A DNA stretch of 41,996 bases, taken from the NCBI GenBank assembly GCA_018052735.1, contig JAGPMT010000027.1:1-41996 (forward strand), in the 5' to 3' direction. Below, in pieces: positions 36,326 through 41,996 of the stretch; position 1 is the first letter of the stretch, and each line of letters starts with the position of its first letter. The position numbers and the translations under genes are program-made. The stretch is from Phycisphaerae bacterium. Lineage in GTDB: Bacteria > Planctomycetota > Phycisphaerae > Sedimentisphaerales > Anaerohalosphaeraceae. The notes beneath the pieces are model-generated. The model saw only the letters and a list, made by a program, of their open reading frames with translations. It was not told the DNA's origin and made no database searches.

Positions 36326-37609
36326 TTATTTGGCGGGGAAGTATTTGCCGGCGTTAAAAATATAATGTTCGCAGGTGTCATCGGTCCGCAGCAATTCTGG
36401 AACAGGCAGGTTTTGCATTTTAATCAGTTCCATCGCCCTGTCTTTTCCGCCGAGCATATAAACCATTAAACTGGGACTTGCCCAGTTGAAGCCGGTACTC
36501 ATCACGCGGTCGATGCCGGTTATGCCGTATTCTGCATCTGTTACTTCTCCAGCAAGCATATACCCGTAAGCGATATAAGTAGCCAGAATTTCGCGGACGA
36601 TATCGGCTTCCGTCCCTTTGACAGCAACGATGGTGTCAAAGGCTTGACGGTACTTGGCAAGATGAATTTGGTCTTTGGCCGTCTCAACAAACCGCACATG
36701 GGGGTGAAACGACGGAATATAGCTGCCGGTTGCAGGGTCAATATACATAAAGTCCCCGCTTTCGAGTTTTTTGTAGAAACCGCCCTTGTCCCGTGTTTTA
36801 TTGCCCAGATGCCCTGTCTCTATCATCTTTTCAATATATGCAGGCAGCACGAGTTTATGATGGAATGCATCATCGGTATGAGCTGCAAGACTGTGGATAA
36901 TGGCTTTATGGATATCCAGACCGACCAAATCCAATGTTGCCAATGGCGGCATCAGCCGACCTGTATAGGGACCGATAAGATAATCCATCATTTCGACGCT
37001 GAATTCTGCAGCAAGCTCCGTAATCCGGGCAAATAGAACAAATGCCAAGCGATTGCCGGCAAAGCCGGCCGTGGGCTTGACGCGGATGACGGCACGGCGA
37101 AGTTTCGACGAGCAGAAATCTGAAATAAAATCCACAACAGCCGGATCGGTTTCAGAGGTGCCGCAGATTTCACAGGCGGTCATTTTGCCGGGGGGATTGT
37201 AAAAATGAGTGGAAAGGAAATGCCTGCGGAAGGATGCGGACCGTCCTTTCGGAAGTTCATCCAGCAGCAGGCTGGAAGTAACAGAGCTGACAATTGCATC
37301 CGGCCGGCGCAAGTTGTCGACCTTCTCATACAGTCCCTGCTTGATGCTGTAATCTTCAGCGACACATTCGATAATCCAATCGGCCTGACGGCAGGCATCC
37401 GGCAAAAGGCCTTCGTAGTCGCCGCAGGTGATGTGTTTGGCGATTGTCTCCGAGCGGGCCTGTTTTTGTGCACGGGCAAGTCCTTTCAGAGAACCGGCCG
37501 AAGTACGGGAAAGGAAAAAAATCTTGATGCCGTTTTGGGCCAGAAGCCCGCCGGTTAATGAGCCGATCGTCCCGCTGGCACCGAGAATAAGAACAGTTTC
37601 AATCTTCAT
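36326..37609 (-). CDS. 3-hydroxyacyl-CoA dehydrogenase
   Basis: 427 residues. Rossmann loop ILGASGTIGSLTGGLLAQNG (residues 8-27). Then STHFYNPPGKMTACEI and PTAGFAGNRLAF, the equivalents of the catalytic His and substrate regions in the HAD family, followed by the C-terminal dimer domain. It should oxidise L-3-hydroxyacyl-CoA with NAD+. The loop differs from the typical GxGxxG by having GASGTIG. No enoyl-CoA hydratase domain is present, so it is the single-function form. With the thiolase it could complete a short acyl-CoA oxidation or synthesis step. Confidence 0.9.
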   Translation of the reverse strand: MKIETVLILGASGTIGSLTGGLLAQNGIKIFFLSRTSAGSLKGLARAQKQARSETIAKHITCGDYEGLLPDACRQADWIIECVAEDYSIKQGLYEKVDNLRRPDAIVSSVTSSLLLDELPKGRSASFRRHFLSTHFYNPPGKMTACEICGTSETDPAVVDFISDFCSSKLRRAVIRVKPTAGFAGNRLAFVLFARITELAAEFSVEMMDYLIGPYTGRLMPPLATLDLVGLDIHKAIIHSLAAHTDDAFHHKLVLPAYIEKMIETGHLGNKTRDKGGFYKKLESGDFMYIDPATGSYIPSFHPHVRFVETAKDQIHLAKYRQAFDTIVAVKGTEADIVREILATYIAYGYMLAGEVTDAEYGITGIDRVMSTGFNWASPSLMVYMLGGKDRAMELIKMQNLPVPELLRTDDTCEHYIFNAGKYFPAK

Positions 37610-37694
37610 TTACTTTGCCTCGAGGTATTAGATGATAAGTCATCGCTGCTTTCATTTGCGGTTTTGACGACTGTTAATGTCTGCTGCTGATATA

Positions 37695-38267
37695 TTATTG
37701 CGGCCTGTCAAGCATTTCATAATGCTGATGGGTTGGGATGAATTCCTCCCGTAAAAGACCGATCTGGTACAGGTCGATTCGCTGACTATTGACAACCGCA
37801 TGCCGACGCAGGGTCCCTTCTATCTGAAAGCCCAGTTTCTCAACAACACGGAAAATAGCCGGATTGTTGGTGCGGATATGTGCCCAGATTTTCTGGATAT
37901 CGAGCTTCTCAAAAGCCCATTGGAACAGCACAGAATGAATTTCCGTACCCAGCCCCTGTCCCCAGAAGGTCTTTTCGCCGATGACACAGTAGCATTGGGC
38001 GGTCTTGTTCCGGCGGTCAATATCGATAAGACCTGTGATCCCTATTGGCACCCCGTCCAATGATTCAACAGCAAAATCCGCCCTGTCATTCCGGCCGGCC
38101 AGCGATTGAAACCATTCGATTGTTTTGTCCAGTTCGAACTGCTCATCAATAACCAGCGTTTTGCGGACAAGCGGGTCATTGTACCATTTGACCTTGAGCG
38201 TCATATCCTGTTCAGTCAGCGGCCTGAGCCGTACATGGTCGGCGGTAATGATATTATCCACTTTCAT
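37695..38267 (-). CDS. GNAT N-acetyltransferase (RimJ/RimL type)
   Basis: 190 residues, GNAT fold. VRLRPLTEQDMTLKVKWYNDPLVRK, GVPIGITGLIDIDRRNKTAQCYCVIGEKTFWGQGLGTEI (acetyl-CoA-binding loop GQGLGTE) and NNPAIFRVVEKLGFQIEGTLRRH are typical of the RimJ/RimL and sugar-amine acetyltransferase group. It could acetylate ribosomal proteins or a UDP-aminosugar such as UDP-4-amino-sugars; its place next to a sugar-nucleotide epimerase makes the latter plausible but unproven. Confidence 0.88.
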   Translation of the reverse strand: MKVDNIITADHVRLRPLTEQDMTLKVKWYNDPLVRKTLVIDEQFELDKTIEWFQSLAGRNDRADFAVESLDGVPIGITGLIDIDRRNKTAQCYCVIGEKTFWGQGLGTEIHSVLFQWAFEKLDIQKIWAHIRTNNPAIFRVVEKLGFQIEGTLRRHAVVNSQRIDLYQIGLLREEFIPTHQHYEMLDRPQ

Positions 38268-38371
38268 TTTTTCCGCAGGCCTTACAAAAGTGCATACAGT
38301 TCATCAGAAAGTTTCACCGGTTTTTGACAGAAGCAGGGTATGTTCTGCATAGTCATACTCAAGACAGCAAA

Positions 38372-39310
38372 TCATAGCAGGTTCTTCCGATACCAGTCGA
38401 TGGCCTTGGTCAAACCCTCTTGGAACAGGACGACCGGCTGGAAGCCGATCAGCTCCCGGGCCCTGTCGATGGCTGCCAGAGAGTGCTTGACATCGCCGGG
38501 GCGGGGATCTGCGTACACCGGCCGAACGTTGGTGCCGCAGATACGGTTAATCAGGTCAATAATCGCATTGACGGATATCCGCTCGCCGCAGGCAACATTG
38601 ATGACCTGACCGCTTGTCTTTTTCGCACGAGCCGCCAGCAGATTGGCGTGAACAATATTATCGACATAGGTAAAATCACGGGTTTGCTCCCCGTCGCCAT
38701 AAATAACCGGCGGCTGGCCTTTCAGGATATGGGTTACAAAAGCCGGAATCGCTGCAGCATACTGGCTGGTTGGGTCCTGATACGGGCCGAAGACATTAAA
38801 ATAGCGCAGTGAAATTGTCTCCAGACCATAGCACTGGGCAAAAACAGAACAATAATACTCGCCGAAAAGCTTGGCTGCTGCATAGGGTGATTTCGGAGCA
38901 ACCGGCATTGTCTCGACTTTGGGCAACACTTCACTGTCGCCGTAAGCCGAAGAGCTGGCGGCATAGACAAACCGCTTGATTTTCATATCGCGGGCAGCCA
39001 GCAGGAGATTGAATGTGGCATCGACGCAGTGATGGTGCGTTGTCGCCGGATCCGCCACGCTTTTGGGCACAGACGGCACCGCCCCCTGATGCAGAACTGC
39101 ATCTATATCCTTCATTGCCCTTTTAGCAATGTCGAGGTCGCCCATATCGGCTTCAATAAAATCAATTTTATCGATGATATCTGCCAAATTCGATTTTTTC
39201 CCTGTGATGAGGTTGTCAATCACGCGGACGAAACAGCCGTCGGCAACAAGCTTGCGGCAGATATTTGAGCCGATGAAGCCGGCTCCCCCTGTTACAAGAA
39301 ACTTTTGCAT
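38372..39310 (-). CDS. NAD-dependent nucleotide-sugar epimerase
   Basis: 312-residue extended short-chain dehydrogenase. GxxGxxG in VTGGAGFIGSNIC (6-18), Ser119-121 (AASSSAYGD), and Tyr143/Lys147 (YAAAK) are the catalytic elements. FNVFGPYQDPTSQYAAAIPAF and RDFTYVDNIVHANLLA fit UDP-glucose/UDP-N-acetylglucosamine 4-epimerases (WbpP/GalE-like). It probably makes an activated hexose or N-acetylhexosamine for the surface glycan. The exact sugar cannot be fixed. Confidence 0.92.
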   Translation of the reverse strand: MQKFLVTGGAGFIGSNICRKLVADGCFVRVIDNLITGKKSNLADIIDKIDFIEADMGDLDIAKRAMKDIDAVLHQGAVPSVPKSVADPATTHHHCVDATFNLLLAARDMKIKRFVYAASSSAYGDSEVLPKVETMPVAPKSPYAAAKLFGEYYCSVFAQCYGLETISLRYFNVFGPYQDPTSQYAAAIPAFVTHILKGQPPVIYGDGEQTRDFTYVDNIVHANLLAARAKKTSGQVINVACGERISVNAIIDLINRICGTNVRPVYADPRPGDVKHSLAAIDRARELIGFQPVVLFQEGLTKAIDWYRKNLL

Positions 39311-39362
39311 AAATGTACACTCCTAAGCAACAGAACGAACTATTCTATTTCACACAAGATTC

Positions 39363-40610
39363 CTAAAAAACATAACTGCTGAAGATATCATCAAGGGTCT
39401 GTCTGCGCCGAACAAGCTTAAAACAGCCGTCTTCGTCAGCGAGAACAGCTGGTGCAGGCGTAATAAACGGCGGAGTCAGCACCAGCGTATAGGCCCCGAC
39501 ATTGTCGATACAGATATAATCGCCCGGCTCAGGCAGAGACGCCGTTATGTTTCGGAGGAGGATATCTTTTTCCATGCAGGTTGCCCCGACCACACTGTAG
39601 GTATGTATGGGCGGATCGGCATTTCGGGTTATGACCTGATGCGGCAGATTGAGGGCGTGAAAGGTGGGCTTAATATGAAAGGCGCTCCCGTCAACTGTAA
39701 TAAATAAATCGCCGCGGATGGATTTGACCGAAACAACTTTGGTGATGAAACGGACGGCATCGGCTGCCATTGCCACGCCCGGCTCAATAACCAAAGCCGG
39801 AGTTTTCTTCCGAACCCAGCTGTTTCTGCCCAGAACTGAACAGATTGTTTCAGCGTAGTCATCAAAGCCAGGCACATCCGTAAACGGCATATCCGGCCGC
39901 ATCCGGCCGAAAAAACCGCCGCCGATATTGAGATATTCAACAGAATCGGGAAAAAACTCTTCGGCAAGACGGCACAAAGTTTCGGTAATTACCTCAAAAC
40001 ACCAGCGGCTTCGGTCGGCAGTTGAGGTATGGCCGTGCAGACTGACAATCTGCAGATTGGGCAGCTGTTTTAAATCCTGAATATTTAGCTTTGATTTAAA
40101 TTCAGCGGGATCCAATCCAAAACGGCCGGTCTTGAGGGCGTTTTGGATATGCGACTGTCCCGCTGCATCCGACAGGGCAATATTGATGCGAAGGCCGACT
40201 CGAACCGGACGGCGGGGATCGGCTTTGGCATAGTCTGTAATCAACTGCAGTTCGGATGGACTGTCGGCATTGACAATACTGCCCTTTTCGACAGCTTGCA
40301 CTATATCTTCGGCTGTCTTAACAGGACCGTTGAAAATAATTTTCTGGGGATCGTGGCCGATTTTAACCGCCAAGTCATATTCCAGCCGGCTGACCACTTC
40401 CGCCCAGCCACCCTTTTCCTTAATTATGCCGCACAAATAAGGAAGATAGTTGGTTTTGTAGGAATAGGCCAGAATAAACGGCTGATAGCGGCTTGAAAAC
40501 GCCGCGGTCAGGTCCTTAAAGTTGGACTCGAATTGTTGTCGGCTGACCACATAAAACGGCGTTCCGCATGCAATTGACTCCATTTTCAAAATATCTGAAC
40601 GGCTCAGCAT
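39363..40610 (-). CDS. PLP-dependent type III decarboxylase (DapDC/ODC family)
   Basis: 415 residues, alanine-racemase-like barrel. Lys52 in FILAYSYKTN binds PLP. HGHTSTADRSRW, LNIGGGFFGRM and EPGVAMAADAV line the barrel, and GATCMEKDILL provides the catalytic Cys of the partner subunit. It decarboxylates a D- or L-amino acid such as diaminopimelate or ornithine, or a carboxylated polyamine. Placement between the epimerase and the sugar transferase is unusual for lysine synthesis and suggests a glycan or amine modification role. It starts 9 bp after the sugar-transferase stop. Confidence 0.87.
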   Translation of the reverse strand: MLSRSDILKMESIACGTPFYVVSRQQFESNFKDLTAAFSSRYQPFILAYSYKTNYLPYLCGIIKEKGGWAEVVSRLEYDLAVKIGHDPQKIIFNGPVKTAEDIVQAVEKGSIVNADSPSELQLITDYAKADPRRPVRVGLRINIALSDAAGQSHIQNALKTGRFGLDPAEFKSKLNIQDLKQLPNLQIVSLHGHTSTADRSRWCFEVITETLCRLAEEFFPDSVEYLNIGGGFFGRMRPDMPFTDVPGFDDYAETICSVLGRNSWVRKKTPALVIEPGVAMAADAVRFITKVVSVKSIRGDLFITVDGSAFHIKPTFHALNLPHQVITRNADPPIHTYSVVGATCMEKDILLRNITASLPEPGDYICIDNVGAYTLVLTPPFITPAPAVLADEDGCFKLVRRRQTLDDIFSSYVF

Positions 40611-40619
40611 TATTGCGGT

Positions 40620-41237
40620 TTATTCGGATCTCGTATTGTCGGCCTTGGTACCCATAAACTCATCGACAGTAGCATACCCTTCCTTGGCAACACCTTTGCG
40701 GCTTATCACATGCCAGAGGGTCAGCCAGAGGATTTTTAAATCCAGCCAAAACGAACAGTTGTCGACATACCAGACATCGTATTGAAACTTCTGTTCCCAC
40801 GTCATATCATTCCGGCCGTTGACCTGCGCCCAGCCGGTAATGCCGGGCTTGACCTCGTGTCGGCGGTTCTGCTGGGGAGTATAGCGGTCCAGATACTTGG
40901 CCATCAGCGGACGAGGGCCCACCAGCGACATATCTCCTTTAAGGACATTCAACAGCTCGGGCAGCTCATCCAGACTGGTCCCCCGCAGCCAAAGACCGAA
41001 AGGGGTCAATCGCTTTTCATCGGGCAGGATATTTCCCTGCTCGTCATGGGTACGGCTGATCATCGTACGGAATTTATAGATAGTAAAGAGTTTTCCATGC
41101 AAACCCGGACGTTGCTGGCAAAAAAGAATCGGTGAGCCGAGTTTAAGTCGTACCAGCAAAGCCGTAATCAGGATGAGAGGGCTTAACAGTACCAGCAAGA
41201 CCAATGACACAACTATATCAAAGAACCGCTTAACCAT
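40620..41237 (-). CDS. Monotopic phosphoglycosyl transferase (PglC/WcaJ-type)
   Basis: 205 residues from the preferred ATG at 41237 (a longer frame to 41288 lacks an RBS and adds a non-conserved N-terminus). A reentrant membrane helix (FFDIVVSLVLLVLLSPLI) is followed by the catalytic domain: YKFRTM, the Asp-Glu dyad in TSLDELPELLNVLKGDMSLVGPRPL, and KPGITGWAQVNGRND. It transfers a sugar-1-phosphate from UDP-sugar to undecaprenyl phosphate through a covalent Asp intermediate. It initiates assembly of an O-antigen, capsule or glycoprotein glycan. Confidence 0.93.
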   Translation of the reverse strand: MVKRFFDIVVSLVLLVLLSPLILITALLVRLKLGSPILFCQQRPGLHGKLFTIYKFRTMISRTHDEQGNILPDEKRLTPFGLWLRGTSLDELPELLNVLKGDMSLVGPRPLMAKYLDRYTPQQNRRHEVKPGITGWAQVNGRNDMTWEQKFQYDVWYVDNCSFWLDLKILWLTLWHVISRKGVAKEGYATVDEFMGTKADNTRSE

Positions 41238-41330
41238 ACATCTCTGCAAAAAGGAATTTCTTGGACAATTCTTTCTTGAAGGGTACATTCCGTTTTCCGG
41301 AAGCGGTCTTATCTTTTTGATGCCACATCC

Positions 41331-41996
41331 TTATTTACTTACTGGGGTTTCCCAGATTCTAATGGGTTTGCTGGCTCGGATATCAGAGGTAGCAAAGAAA
41401 CGGCTGTCGGGCGAATAGGCAATTTTGGAGGTCAAATTGCTGGTAGGAGTGCACCAATGAAAAACCGTGTCGCTGCCGGTTTGAAGCAGATAGGCCTTGG
41501 GATTGATTGTTGCAACGTAATAGCGGCCGTCATTGCTGAATGCCAAGTTGAGAACCGAATAGTCATTGGTAACCGGGCGGGTTTCCCCGGGAGCGAGCAG
41601 ATTAACCTTTTTGAGAATGTTTAGGTCGGCTGCATCGATTTTATACAAAATGCCGTCCCGATTGCCGGCTAAAAGATATTGACCATCGGGGCTGACAGCA
41701 GCACTGCAGAACTCTTTGGTATCTGCATAAACAATATCCTGAACAATTTTGCCTTGATGCAAATCCACAGCCCCAACCCAGCCGGCTTGGCTTTTGGAGC
41801 CGACAGCATAAATTACCTGATTAGAGCTTGCTGCAAAATCAACAATTTTATCGGTCTTTTCGCTTATGGAGATTGTTACGGCCGGCCCGATTAATTCATT
41901 TTCAATATCCAGTTTCGCGAATTCATAAAGGATTTTGCCGGCTGAATCAGCAGGATTTTTGCGCATCAGCACAAGAACCTTTTTGTCCGGTGAAAT
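41331..41996 (-). CDS. Beta-propeller (WD40/PQQ-like) repeat protein, 5' end beyond window
   Basis: The frame is open from the window edge and holds at least four blades: SPDKKVLVLM, KIVDFAASSNQVIYAVGSK, FCSAAVSPDGQYLLAGNRDGILYKIDA, VLNLAFSNDGRYYVATINPKAYLL, and IAYSPDSRFFATSDIRASKPIRIWE. It is the C-terminal part of a WD40-type protein. No function can be assigned. It stops about 90 bp upstream of the sugar transferase on the same strand. Confidence 0.82.
   Translation of the reverse strand: MSPDKKVLVLMRKNPADSAGKILYEFAKLDIENELIGPAVTISISEKTDKIVDFAASSNQVIYAVGSKSQAGWVGAVDLHQGKIVQDIVYADTKEFCSAAVSPDGQYLLAGNRDGILYKIDAADLNILKKVNLLAPGETRPVTNDYSVLNLAFSNDGRYYVATINPKAYLLQTGSDTVFHWCTPTSNLTSKIAYSPDSRFFATSDIRASKPIRIWETPVSK

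Overview
The window is a chromosomal stretch of an anaerobic or microaerophilic bacterium. The family mix suggests a member of the Planctomycetota, perhaps Phycisphaerae/Sedimentisphaerales: a planctomycete-like IS3 transposase, a short histone H1-like protein, a LolA-like protein, an Fe-S type PurF, and many Fe-S and flavodoxin proteins. This placement is my inference from recognised families. There is no rRNA or marker gene to prove it.

Layout. (1) 0.1-2.5 kb is a decaying patch: a frameshifted Tat-exported flavodoxin-like gene, then a dead IS3-family element (imperfect 29-bp inverted repeats, two amber codons, a frameshift, and an internal deletion that removes the last catalytic residue), next to tRNA-Gly(CCC). 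(2) 2.7-4.0 kb is a lipoprotein galactose mutarotase with a near-consensus promoter and a strong terminator. (3) 4.1-12.2 kb is a seven-gene minus-strand operon for a complex I/hydrogenase-4-like membrane complex. Its first gene encodes an HTH plus PTS-IIA regulator. The large subunit lacks both cysteine pairs that bind NiFe, whereas the Fe-S ligands and the proton-channel Lys/Glu residues are kept. The complex is therefore of the hydrogenase-related (Ehr) type and probably not a hydrogenase. (4) 12.3-14.5 kb holds an amino-acid permease and a signal-peptide-bearing O-methyltransferase. (5) 14.9-18.5 kb holds purF-purM and an unknown membrane protein. (6) 18.6-23.5 kb (minus) holds a family-4 uracil-DNA glycosylase, an unusual PEP-synthase-like ATP-grasp protein with a KaiC-like N-terminus, and glutamate dehydrogenase. 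(7) 23.8-26.9 kb (plus) holds a LysR regulator divergent from gdhA, a LolA-like protein, a flavodoxin, a histone H1-like protein and a FabZ-like dehydratase. (8) 26.9-31.9 kb (minus) holds a ferredoxin almost joined to tRNA-Glu, a large secreted repeat protein, YbaK and MurJ. (9) 32.3-42 kb is mostly envelope or glycan functions: an ATP-grasp ligase, a WecA-type transferase, a sugar-nucleotide epimerase, a PLP decarboxylase, a PglC-type sugar transferase and a partial beta-propeller. A thiolase, a 3-hydroxyacyl-CoA dehydrogenase and a GNAT acetyltransferase lie among them.

How the genes work together. The clearest functional unit is the Ehr-type complex with its own regulator. Ferredoxin, flavodoxins, GDH and the Fe-S enzymes are consistent with low-potential anaerobic electron flow. 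The right third looks like a cell-surface polysaccharide locus. Nothing resembles a CRISPR array, a prophage or a toxin-antitoxin pair.
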